In this document: piece after piece, positions 43,592 to 53,595 of the stretch
How the letters are laid out: the number at the start of each line of letters is the position of its first letter
How positions within the stretch are numbered: the first letter of the stretch is position 1
Origin: Phytophthora colocasiae
Lineage: Eukaryota > Oomycota > Peronosporomycetes > Peronosporales > Peronosporaceae
Length of the DNA: 64,000 nt
Direction of reading: 5' to 3'
NCBI GenBank assembly: GCA_018806915.1
Contig: JAGKQI010000097.1
Span: forward strand, 558,001 to 622,000
Made by a program: the position numbers and the translations under genes
Notes under the pieces: model-generated
The model's database searches: none
What the model was told of the DNA's origin: nothing
The model's input: the letters and a program-made list of their open reading frames with translations, nothing else

Positions 43592-45020
43592 ATGGGGGCT
43601 GCAGCTTCAACGAAAGCTTTGAGTGAATTCGATACTGCTTTAGAGGGTTCAAAGGAAACTGGGAAGTTGGTTGTAACACACTGCGAGCTTCTAGTCCTCC
43701 CCCCCGAGACGTTAGCACGAGCTACACACTTGCGAGAACTCACGTTGGAATCCACTCACTTAAAGCAGTTACCTGCCAGCTTCGGGTGTCTTGCACTTCT
43801 CGAGTACGAGAAAACAATTCAACTATCCTAATTTAACGATTCTGATTGATTTTTGTTGTTGTGCTAGACGTCTATCACTAGCTGGGAATCAACTAGAGAC
43901 ACTACCATTGTCATTCCACCAGCTCCAACATCTCGAGATCTTAAATCTCAGTAACAATTCGCTTCGATCTTTTCTCGGGAACTTTTGTGATCTCAGTGTC
44001 CTACGTCAGTTGTTCGTGCATGACAATGCTCTAAAGCGGCTACCACGAGAATTTGGAGCGCTAAACAACCTTGAAGTTTTGGACGCTGGGAACAACGCAC
44101 TGCACAAACTTCCAAAGTCGTTTCCTTGTCTTTCAAAACTGAATCGACTCGATTTGAGTCGCAATAAATTGCGCAAACTACCCGATGCCTTTGGAAATCT
44201 CAACTCACTGCGAGTGTGTAACCTCGGCCGAAACAAGTTGCAGGAACTGCCAGAGTTTATTGGAATGCTTGAAACAATTGAAGTTTTGGGGTTAGAGAAC
44301 AACGCGTTGTACAAGCTCCCTGCGTCTTTCGCTGAGCTCACCAACCTTACAAATCTGTCTCTAACTGGAAATCGGATCGAGTGTTTCCCTAGTTCACAGC
44401 TAGGAGATCTTCGATCGTTGATCACACTAACGTACGCTGAAAACAAGCTCCGACAATGGCGACCTGATGGAAACTTCAATTTCCTCAAAGACGAATCACC
44501 GGAAAATGAAGCAATAGACCAACCAGATACAGATGCTGATGCTCATTGTAACCCCCTCGCCACATTAACTACCATTCAGTATCTGGATTTGAGTGACAAC
44601 GCTTTAGTGATTCTACCAAGTCGAGGTTGGGAGAGTCTCTCAGCTCTTTTGCACTTGAAAATTGCTCGAAACCGGTTACAGACACTTCCTGAAGACATCG
44701 GAAACCTGCCAATACTTCAGCGGCTTGATGCTGCTGGGAATAAATTTGAAGCCTTGCCATCTTCGCTCTTCAGAATCAAGACTTTAGCTTTTCTTGATTT
44801 CCAGCAGAATGCACTTCGAGAATTACCCGATAACATTGGGGAATGTGAAGCTCTCGTCCGTCTTGTACTTACGAGAAATCGAGATTTGCATGGATTACCA
44901 GCAAGTTTGTCTCGACTTTCACGTCTCCAAGAGCTTCGAGTGGATAAATTGTGTTTCTTGGCTCTCGATGACGATCAAACGACGTTTTGTCGAGATTTAC
45001 CGTACTTTTCAGCCGAGTAA
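43592..45020 (+). CDS. Leucine-rich-repeat protein, probably N-myristoylated
   Basis: 454 aa from two exons: 43592-43803 and 43868-45020, with a 64-bp intron (gtacga...tag) joining ALLE to RLSLAGNQLETLP in frame. The ATG at 43592 gives MGAAAST, a classic N-myristoylation start, so membrane anchoring is likely. From residue ~45 to the end there are about 15 typical 23-residue LRRs (for example LNLSNNSLRSF, LDLSRNKLRKLPDAFGNL) resembling the SHOC2/plant Ras-group LRR class. No kinase, TIR or other domain is attached. LRRs of this class scaffold small-GTPase signalling; that role is inference. The last 12 bases overlap the end of the opposite-strand ankyrin gene. Confidence 0.9.
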
Positions 45021-45872
45021 AGAGCGCGTCTGGATCGATGGAGGTGCGCCAAAAGGCTGGTGAGCTTCTAACAAAATGATAATCTCTCTCTGGCTTTCGT
45101 TCGTTGTAGGAAGAAGATTTGCCAATTGTAACGCTGTTAGTCCATCGTTGTCTCGGATGGCAAAGATATTTGAATAGGAAAGCAAAAGACGAACACATTC
45201 CTCATGTCCTGCAGACACAGCGATATGCAGTGGCGACTGGTTTAATTGACGCGTAACCAAGCTCGGGTCAGCTCCACATTGAAGAAGTAGATCAAGGATA
45301 TTGGCATATCCGTGTTTCACAGCAATGTGAAGTGGAGTTAAACCACCGTCCGAATCTTCCAGTCGAGCGTTCACATCTGCGTTGGAAAGAAGAAGCTCTT
45401 CGACGACTGCGAGGTGGCCACCACGAGTAGCCAAGTGTAAAGCTCGCCAACCTCCGGATCGTGATGCTTCTATGAAGTTTGAGGACTTCTGGGTCTTCGA
45501 ATGTAAGAGAGTCTGAACAGCTATGGCATCCCCAAGCATTGCAGCACAGTGAAGAGCTGTCCAACCTGCCTAAAAGGTAGAAACTTGTAAGAAAATTTAA
45601 TAATTTGTTGGAAAGTAGCTTTATCGTACACTATCCGTTGCAACCAAGTCCAAACCTGCTTCTTGAAGCGCTTGTACTAGCGTTGGGTGGAGTTTGTGTT
45701 GCGCTGCTGTCAATCCATGAAGCACGAGGGGTTTTGCCTTGGAATTAATGAGACTTTTGGGAACAAAATTGCGAGGACGCCCACAGCAACGACAAACGCA
45801 ATTTTCATCTTTCGCTGCGTCGTCATCTTCGTTTACTTTCCAGCACACGAAACATTCCCATATCGCCATCAT
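45009..45872 (-). CDS. RanBP2-type zinc finger plus ankyrin-repeat protein
   Basis: 267 aa from exons 45872-45630 and 45569-45009 with a 60-bp intron. The N-terminus (IWECFVCWKVN and CVCRCCGRPR) fits the W-x-C-x2-C...N...C-x2-C RanBP2 finger, which binds ubiquitin or RNA. Ankyrin repeats follow across the rest: LHGLTAAQHKLHPTLVQALQ, AGWTALHCAAMLGD, GWRALHLATRGGHLAVVEEL, LTPLHIAVKHGYANILDLLL, QSPLHIAVSAGHEECVRLLL and LTALQLANLL. Start choice: two adjacent ATGs at 45872 and 45869; sequence further upstream lacks an in-frame ATG. Likely a cytosolic adaptor; partners unknown. Confidence 0.88.
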
Positions 45873-46006
45873 CTTGTAAAAAGTTACGAAGTACAGCACC
45901 GTGCAAATATAGCAATACTTCAAACTAAATATTGATTTAAGTTATTTATGTAACCAATCAAACCCACTATTTCAGATTAAAAAATAACGTCTTCTACAAC
46001 AAGAGC
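45873..46006. promoter_or_regulatory. Divergent promoter, ankyrin gene and VPS26
   Basis: Only 134 bp separate the two start codons. AT-rich; both transcripts must initiate within it. Confidence 0.65.
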
Positions 46007-47044
46007 ATGGTAAGCTTTCGCACTGTTTTTTCTTTCTCTCTCGTATCCATTCTCACTACCCCCTGTCTCTTTAGAACCTTTTCAACTTCGGTGTGCCATC
46101 TGCTGAGCTCCATTTCTCTCTAGAAGGTGAGGAGCAACGTGCAAAGATCAAAGTCCCACGCTTCGATGCAAAAAGCGATAAACCTACCCATTTACCACTT
46201 TTCCGTGATGAAGAAGATATTCGCGGAGTTTTAACCGTGAAAGTGGACAATGGCAAGCGATTAGAACACACAGGGTTAAAGTTGGAACTGATCGGTCTCA
46301 TTGAAGTCCCAGTGGATCGCAATGCCGGGGATGAATTTACCTCCTCCGTACGAGAACTCCAAGTCAGTGGGAAAGCGCTTGAACGAGAGCAAAAATTCAC
46401 TTTTGACTTTGCAAAAGTGGATAAACCCCACGAAAGTTACTACGGCAAAAGTGTGAAACTAAGATATGTGCTCCGAGCTACATTAGCCAGAGGAAACTAT
46501 GCCAGTAGTCTGGTGGAAGAGCAAGATCTGTGGGTGCAACGTGTTTATCCCCCACCTCCACTGGATCGGTCTATCAAGATGGAGGTTGGAATTGAAGACT
46601 GTTTGCATATCGAGTTTGAATACGATAAGTCGAGGTGAGTTGCAACATTTTAGCAAAAAAATGACAAAATGATCTAACCTGTATGGAACCAGATACCACC
46701 TGAAAGATGTGGTGATTGGCAAGATCTTCTTCTTGTTGGTACGGATCAAGATCAAGCACATGGAGTTGGCAATTCTGCGTCGCGAGAGTGTGGGGGCAGG
46801 AACTCAAAGACACACTGAGAGCGAAACCATCACCAAGTTTGAGATCATGGACGGCGCACCTGTCAAAGGGGAAAGCGTTCCTGTTCGTCTGTACTTGGCA
46901 CCTTACGCTCTGACGCCAACGTACCGCAACGTGCAGAGTCGATTCTCCGTCAAGTATTTCCTCAACCTCGTGCTAGTTGATGAAGAGGACCGACGGTACT
47001 TCAAGCAACAGGAAATCATAATCTGGCGCAAGAACATAGGATAA
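46007..47044 (+). CDS. VPS26: Retromer subunit VPS26
   Basis: 304 aa from three exons: the ATG alone (46007-46009), 46075-46634 and 46693-47044. Introns of 65 bp (gtaagc...tag) and 58 bp (gtgagt...cag) keep frame and give the start MNLFNFGVPSAELHF. Arrestin-like beta-sandwich landmarks match VPS26: GVLTVKVDNGKRLEHTGLKL, LIGLIEVP, ELQVSGKALEREQKFTFDFA, SYYGKSVKLRYVLRATL, KHMELAILRRESVGAG and VPVRLYLAPYALTPTYRN with VKYFLNLVLVDEEDRRYFK. VPS26 binds VPS35 and sorting nexins on endosomes and recycles receptors to the Golgi or plasma membrane. Length and conservation are as expected for a working gene. Confidence 0.97.
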
Positions 47045-47239
47045 AAACTCGAGTGTTCCAGCTGAAACTAAGACAAAATCCTCAAAGATATCCTGAATTC
47101 GTCACGATAATGAAGAAAAACGTTAACGTCGATAGTAGTTTCTTCCGTCTCATTGCTACAGAACTGGCGCTGTCGACAAAATCAAAGCTGCAGGCAATTT
47201 TACGAGCGAGTCTTGACAGCGACCAACTAATTCTCCATT

Positions 47240-48086
47240 TTAACGGGAGCGCGAACGAGAGCGGCGGCTTCCTCGGTTGTTGCTGTAGCGACGTGGAGAC
47301 CGAGAGCGAGATCGAGAACGCGACGGTGAGCGTCTACGCCGAGGAGGAGATCTCGACCTCGAGCGACGTGGTGGCGACCTCGAACGGGAACGTGATGGGG
47401 ACCGTGAACGTCCCCCGACATCTTCACGGATCCGGACACGATCTCCGTCCAGATCTGCACCATCCAACTTCCTGATTGCACGTCTCATCTCATCCTGCGT
47501 TGCAAAAGAAGCCGATCCATTGCCTCGACGATCCACGTCACTATGAACGACATCTCCGCCGTCACGGAGGAAATCCTTAAGGTCTTGCCAGCTCATGCCA
47601 ACCGGCAGTCCAGTCAGCTTCACACGGAACTGCGTACCACGGGGGCTACAAGATACATAATTCAGTACATGTGAAGCTGCAAAAAGAGAAATCTACAGCT
47701 TCTTACCGCGCATCATCAACACCGCGTGAGATTTCCACTCGAAGTCGACTGCCATCGAACATCGCACTGTTAAATACATCAATTAGTCCATTTTTCTCTT
47801 AAATAACATAAATGATTTCTTTCATACTTGTTCATGGAGCGAACGGCATCACTAGCGTCCTGTTCATTGTCATAAGCCTGTAACAAGTTTGAATTATCCA
47901 ACCGTTAGCTGTTAAATAAAAAAACAATAAAAAGATAACTACACGACGCACAATGAAAGCGAAAGGCGGCGGACGCTGCGGGAATTTGATTTTCACGCTG
48001 GTGATGCGGCCGAAGCGCTCGAACTTGTCGGACAGCTCTCGTTCGCGCACGTCTTCGGGCAGGTTGCCCACAAACACTCGGGCCAT
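47240..48086 (-). CDS. SR splicing factor, SRSF1-like
   Basis: 216 aa from four exons (48086-47952, 47877-47828, 47766-47707, 47645-47240). The introns are 74, 61 and 61 bp and all keep frame. RRM1 spans residues ~3-75 (RVFVGNLPEDV as RNP2-like, PPFAFI, DASDAVRSMN). The second, pseudo-RRM contains SWQDLKDFLRDGGDV, the heptapeptide that marks SRSF1-type proteins. The C-terminus is an RS domain of RSRSPSRSRSRSPPRR-type repeats. It acts in the nucleus, binding exonic enhancers to recruit the spliceosome, and is regulated by SR-kinase phosphorylation in other eukaryotes. The intron-rich 5' end contrasts with its neighbours. Confidence 0.95.
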
Positions 48087-48325
48087 AGCTCCTCCTGGTC
48101 AAAATGTATCACCAATACCCCCTCTTTAGTGCCGTGTTGAAGCATTTTAGCTGTTGTCACATAACGTTTACATTTTCTACACATCTATCCTTCGATTTCA
48201 GCTATTGCCACAGAAATCGTCACATATCTGCCACCGATCGTGCTGCGTTTCTATTCTGCAAAGTGTTCCACGCTCTAAATGGCTCGAAGTCGGACAACAC
48301 CCGTCCATATTAGCGTCATAATAAA
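48087..48325. promoter_or_regulatory. Divergent promoter, SR protein and BED/STPR gene
   Basis: A 239-bp gap between opposite start codons. No distinct motif recognised. Confidence 0.55.
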
Positions 48326-49803
48326 ATGGAGCCTGTAGGTGCTGGACGAGATGCTGGTCCACGTATTGACGAGCATTTCGACCACATCCGCGCGAATCTC
48401 ATCCGGTGCGAAGAGTGCAACGAGAACTTCTTCTTCGACTTTTTACGGCATCCGAGGTAAGAAATACCATTCATTATTAGCACTATTTGTTTCTTATTTG
48501 TTTTGGCAATTATTGGCAATAAGGTATTTCGTCACGCATTTCAAGATGTGTCATCTGAAGAACGTGTTGTATCGCTTCAATGGCTGCTCCGAGGAGGAAA
48601 ACCAACGAGTTCGCTTCGGACCTCGTCGTAAGAGAGATGCTACGACGTGGTTTGGACAGCTCAAGTCCACTGAGAAGAGAATGGTGAGCAATAATTGTTT
48701 TTATTGTTGAATATTATTGACTAACTGTTGCTGGTTCGGACGCAGATATCTATGCAAGATAATAAATGGGGGGAGATTGCTGAACGAGAGTGCTGGTCCT
48801 GTCGTCTGTAAGTTGAAACGAAATTCTTCTATGTATTTATCAATTATTTAATGATTTTGTGTTGTTATACAGATGCAAACACACTAGGAAGAGCAGTGAT
48901 ATGCCGCACGCCTTTGAACCCAATGAATTAGGTCGTCGACAAGCTTTATTGCACCTCCGGAAGTTCCATGAGGTTGCCTATAATGCTTTTCTACGGATGC
49001 TGCCTGCAGTGGACAGTTCTTCAGGTCGCCAGCACGTGCCAGTTCCCGTGCTTGTACCTACAGCAGTACAGACTCCGCCTTCGTCAGCCTATCGAGTACC
49101 AGTTGCTGTCAGATCGACGGGGCAAGTAGTGGCCAGTGCAGTGTCGCCACTTTCAGCTCCGACTCAATCAGTGGAGGCGGAGCGTAGTCGTCTCCGACGG
49201 ATGAAAGCTACCCCTGAAGCGAAGAAAGCGGAAGCGGATCGAAGCAGACGACGACGAGAACATCTTACCCCAGCACAACGTCAAGCAGATGCAGAAAGAC
49301 GAACTCGAAAGCGACAAAGGATCGAGGAACGTGCTCGTAGCCGTCAGCGTCGCTCCGAGGCGTCGCCTGAAGCTCGAGAACGCGAGATGAAGCGCTCGAG
49401 AGATCGACGACGAGAAGCCACAGATCAGCAGCGGTCGCGAGAAGCTCTAAGGAGTCGTACGCGACGTCAAAATGCAACGGATGAACAGCGTCTACGCGAG
49501 AGAGAGCGCTGTCGACGTCGATACGAAGCTCTGAAGCAGCAAAAAATGTTGATGCAACAGTCTGGGTCTGCATCTGATGTGGAGATGCAACCAGCGACAC
49601 CAACACCTTCAGTATCGATCACCACAATGCCACTATTTAGTGGAAGCGACCAGTTTGCACCACCAAGACCAAGAGTTTTACCAGAGGATCTGGAACGGCG
49701 GAACCAACAGCTTCTGCAGCAACAAGCTGGTCTTGGGCTGCAGATTCGATCATTGTATGCTTCGCTGTCACAACCACCAACTACCGTCGAGGGCGAACTG
49801 TGA
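48326..49803 (+). CDS. Zinc-finger protein with STPR-like basic repeats
   Basis: 427 aa from four exons (48326-48456, 48524-48683, 48746-48807, 48873-49803), all phases consistent. Two BED/C2H2-like fingers are visible: C28-x2-C31 ... HFKMCH, and CWSC ... HLRKFH, each ending H-x4-H. Residues ~220-345 consist of about six basic repeats of 18-23 residues around an (A/L)(T/S)xEQR core (for example RRMKATPEAKKAEADRSR and RRREATDQQRSREALRSR). These resemble the STPR DNA-binding repeats of silkworm FMBP-1. A Gln-rich tail follows. A nuclear DNA-binding factor is inferred; no named orthologue is recognised. Confidence 0.82.
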
Positions 49804-49923
49804 CAAGATGCTCTTGACACAATGAACAGGTAAATGCTGAAGGATTTCATGCTTCATGTTTGTCCTACATGTACCAACCACTATTGTACATCAAATTCAA
49901 CGTCAATATCAAACCTACGAGCT

Positions 49924-51315
49924 TCAGTACGGAGCAGCTGGTGACAAGCCATGGTAGACTTGTTCCAGTCTGTCCAAAATCATATCGGTCGCGGAAGCAC
50001 GCAGCCGCATGGCCTCAATGTCTCCGTGTCCGACAGGAGACGGAGCTGCCACTTCGTCTCCACCATTATCCACTTGTGCGACGACGATCTTCAGCGCTGG
50101 GAACACTGCGTGCACCTTCTGAACGGCTTCTGGAGTCGCCACAAGCGCTACTAGAGAGATCATAGCTTCCACTGCTCCGTGCTCCTGCAACCGTCGCACC
50201 ACAGCGATCACCACTTCCGCAGAAGTGACCACGTGATCCATGATGAAGACATTGTGGTAATTGAGACTACCAGGTAGTCTGTTCCCACAGATCTTGGCTT
50301 GTACTTCTTCAACTCCTTGGGAATCACTTGGTGATGCCGAAACATCACCGAAACTCACGTATCCTGTCGGTTGGTCAGGCTCCAGCAAGTGGAAGAGGTC
50401 GAGCATGGGGCATCCAGCAGGTTCCATGGAGATGGCACACGGTGGGTGTTCGAGTGCTACGCCGTCCGACTTGCTGTGGTTCGGGAGGAAGATCTCCACC
50501 GTCTTGACTGGCACGTGAGCCAATGCTTCCTCCATCACAATGCGCATAAGGCGGTCGCTGCACCGTCGAAACTCACTGACTGTTGCGTGTTTCTTCCTCA
50601 GCGACGTCAGCAGCAGCGCTGCAGATCTGGATTTGATCTCATGGACGCCATTGGGTTCCTGTGCAGCAGTTTCTCTCAGTGTCATGGCTGTGGCCCATCC
50701 ACTTTTGCCCAACTTGGCCTTCAACGTCTTCGGTCGTGGCTTCTTTGGGTGCTTAGCCAATGGGTTGCTGTCTTTCCTGGACAAAACCTCATCCCGGTGC
50801 TTGTTCAAGTTACAGATAGCAGCTCGACTCACTTGGTACTCTTTGGCGAGAGCGGATTGCTTCTCTCCCTGTTGAATCCTCGACAGAATAGCTCGACGGT
50901 CGATTTCACGGAGATACCGTGACGATTTCATTGGAGCGGGGGCTGGGATCGATACTGTAGGTGCTAGAGCTTTTGTCACAGCATGGGCAGCAGCCTTACG
51001 AGCTTGAAGATCGACCTCCTGCTTACAACTCTGATAGGATCCATTGCTCGTCTCACTGCTTGTGCTTGGCGTTGTCACTGGCGGTCGGTTCTGGTTATTG
51101 AGCATGAGAGCAGTAGGGGACGAGTTTGGAGTCAACATGGGGTTACGTTGCTGCAACATAGAGGAGAGGCCAGGTAGTGGCGGGCTGTCCCGTTGGGGAG
51201 CGTAGAGCCGACGTGGTGGGGGACCGGAGACCATGTGCCGTTTAGCTCCGTCGGGACTGGAAACGGCGTAGCTGGTACCTCCCGGACTCAGATTCTTGTA
51301 TGTTGGCGAGTACAT
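49924..51315 (-). CDS. HTH protein fused to a degenerate uracil-phosphoribosyltransferase domain
   Basis: A single exon of 463 aa. Residues 1-130 are Pro/Ser-rich and disordered. Residues 135-180 form a pipsqueak/CENP-B-type helix-turn-helix (REIDRRAILSRIQQGEKQSA, LAKEYQVSRAAICNLNKHRD). Residues ~228-447 follow the order of a uracil phosphoribosyltransferase: TSLRKKHATVSEFRRCSDRL, MEEALAHVPVKTVEIFLP, AISMEPAGCPMLDLF, YHNVFIMDHVVTSAEVVIAV, and VGHGDIEAMRLRA at the uracil-binding end. The PRPP-binding loop, normally LDPMLATG, reads MDHVVTSA, and the RAG motif is altered, so catalysis is unlikely. Probably a DNA-binding regulator that may sense a nucleotide ligand (inference). Ends 120 bp from the convergent zinc-finger gene. 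Confidence 0.82.
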   Translation of the reverse strand: MYSPTYKNLSPGGTSYAVSSPDGAKRHMVSGPPPRRLYAPQRDSPPLPGLSSMLQQRNPMLTPNSSPTALMLNNQNRPPVTTPSTSSETSNGSYQSCKQEVDLQARKAAAHAVTKALAPTVSIPAPAPMKSSRYLREIDRRAILSRIQQGEKQSALAKEYQVSRAAICNLNKHRDEVLSRKDSNPLAKHPKKPRPKTLKAKLGKSGWATAMTLRETAAQEPNGVHEIKSRSAALLLTSLRKKHATVSEFRRCSDRLMRIVMEEALAHVPVKTVEIFLPNHSKSDGVALEHPPCAISMEPAGCPMLDLFHLLEPDQPTGYVSFGDVSASPSDSQGVEEVQAKICGNRLPGSLNYHNVFIMDHVVTSAEVVIAVVRRLQEHGAVEAMISLVALVATPEAVQKVHAVFPALKIVVAQVDNGGDEVAAPSPVGHGDIEAMRLRASATDMILDRLEQVYHGLSPAAPY

Positions 51316-53595
51316 GACAGGTCTTGTATTTTGAGTTTTGTAGATTGAAAAAGAGTGTGTTTAAAGTTGCCTGTGCGCTACGGAGACCTTTGCAAAGTGA
51401 AGTACAAATGCCAGCGCGCTCATCTCCGGCCGAGAGACACCCCAGAAGGTTAGGGCAAACCTCCCTCCGGAACGCATGCAGAAACAGTACAGATCAAATG
51501 CTCACAATCTCATTACAAGAGGCAATTTTTTCACTGCAGGTTCGACTGTGAGAAGTCCGGCTTGTGAGCAGCACTGTAGTTCACGAACCGTGGGGATGAC
51601 CGCAAGTTTGCTGGCGATAAATACACGCTGTTGAACTGAAAGCCGAGTACAGACGGCACTGGAACCTGGACACGAACGACGACGCTATAGTTAGGTACGG
51701 TATGAGCGTTCGTGGCGGGGGCGAAAAACCTCCGCCAAGGCAACATTTGCAATTCAAATACAGCTGAAAGTTATTCCAAACGAGCCGATGTCAAGGCTTT
51801 TGCCACAGCAGAAGCACGTAAAAGCTCCTTTTCCATCGTATAACGCGTCTTGATGAGCGACTAAAACCCTCGTTAGCGTTAATTCACTCAATAGTGACAG
51901 CAGCAGGTTGAGTTCACAAATTTGCTGCAAAGCCACGCGGCGACCCTGTCCAAGTTGATAGTGTGATGATGGATTGGCCGGAGACGTCAGTTAATCAAAT
52001 GTTTTGTAAGGTCGCCACCCTTCCCATACCGATGGTGCTTTGGCGTCCGATAATATTCTTTCAACTGCAATAGTGAGGTTAGACAAACACCCAGACGGCG
52101 CTAAAGTTGCATTATACTGCAACTTTTCAGCGCTGCTGCGCCACACGTTTGCCTTTGCTCTCTGCGCCATATCAGCGACGCTTGTCTGCACGGCGCGGCC
52201 ACGCTAGGATCAATCCATTTCTGGCGAAACGCATAAACAGCGCTATTGCTGGAACTTCCAGCCTGGAAGGATCTCACCAACTGCAACCTAGGTATGGTAA
52301 AGCCGGCAGTTCGCTCTGGCCAGATATAGTGGACATCATCGCCTGCTTGCTGACTCAAGGAGTTAGCATTTACGGCTTAGAATAGCAGGCGTTCGTGGCG
52401 CCGGAAGAGGCCTGTTGGGAGGAGCAAGTACGAGCCGCTGCATGAGACAACAATGATTTAGCGGCTCAACGGCGGGGGGCCGAAAATTTCCCTTGACGAC
52501 CGCGTTCTTGCAATAACAATAGGTCTGAATCCACACTTGACCTTTGTAGTAATACACAAGACAAAAGTGAGTTATCACTTAATGTCGAGGATCTCGAGAT
52601 GCAAGCGATACTCATGCAACAAATTCGGTCGCTCTGTATCTAACAACTTCGAGCTGGGTTGTTTGGCCTATCCAACGTCATGTTGCAGCAAATAGTAAGC
52701 GGAACGTCCAGTGTTTTACACTGTCGCATCTGTGTTTATTGCTGGGTGGCGGACACATTTTGCCCGTTGAATGAACTTCCAGGCCAACAAATGAATGCCG
52801 GCGGCATGAGTTTGCAACGACGGTGGCACCCCATTTAGCTTTGCATAAATCCATAGAGTTTGAGCTCACCCTGGCGTCGATTGAATTGCATGCAACTGTA
52901 TGATTCCCTTTAGACCCTCCTCCGTTTTCCTTGCTGAGACTCTGCATAAGGAAACGGATGATCTCCAAGAGGTGGCTACGTTGTCGCAAGCGTTATTGGC
53001 GCAAGAGGGCTATCCACGGAATGCACTTTGCTCGCGTCACTTTTCACAGCGTCGTGCCAATGCACTTTGCTCGCACTTGCCGCTGAGCGGCTATCGCTCA
53101 TTCTGGTCAGTATCAAGCCTGTGCGTCGCTCATTTCGGTACGTTGGTACCAGTGTTCATCACCTGCTTCATTCACGGCTGCCTGTTTACAAGGCCGTTGC
53201 GTTCGGAGATGAACGTTTTGCCAGTGCTCGTTTAACTTCCGAAACTCAATGGTCCCAACTAAATACCTTCACTGGCCACAATCGAAGAATGACTCGGCAA
53301 GTGCCTTTGCAGCAGAGCGAGCAAAGCGCTAAAGTTACCACTGCGTGGATAGCCCTGCCCAAGGCTCAAGGTGAAGGTTGCGAAATCAAGGTTTCACACG
53401 CCAGCGGCCTCCGTCGAGACGTTGCGTGGCCCCAAGTCCAGATTGAAGCGTTGCAACAGTTTGACTAACGCTAACCTGCCTTTCGTCAGAAACCATTAGA
53501 GTAGTCTGGCCCCTTGCCATCGAGATAAACTCAAAGCAATCAAAACTATACGCGTAACGATTAGAAGATGCTCGATCTAACCTTCTGCACACTCG
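51316..53595. other. 2.3-kb stretch without a recognisable gene
   Basis: Only short open frames on both strands, none with known domains or convincing splice structure. It contains small direct repeats (aatgcactttgctcgc twice, near 53020 and 53063) and inverted copies of gggctatccacg. Likely promoter of the HTH-UPRT gene at the left edge, then decayed repeat sequence. Confidence 0.45.
53005..53360. repeat. Possible fold-back (MITE-like) sequence
   Basis: AGGGCTATCCACG near 53006 recurs inverted as CGTGGATAGCCCT near 53345. Further matching blocks follow inside each arm (TTTGCTCGC, GCACTTGCCG). The match is imperfect and no target duplication was found. Confidence 0.35.

Noticed and set aside
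49265..49850. Minus-strand frames opposite the STPR repeats
   Set aside because: Produced by the Arg-rich repeat codons read backwards.
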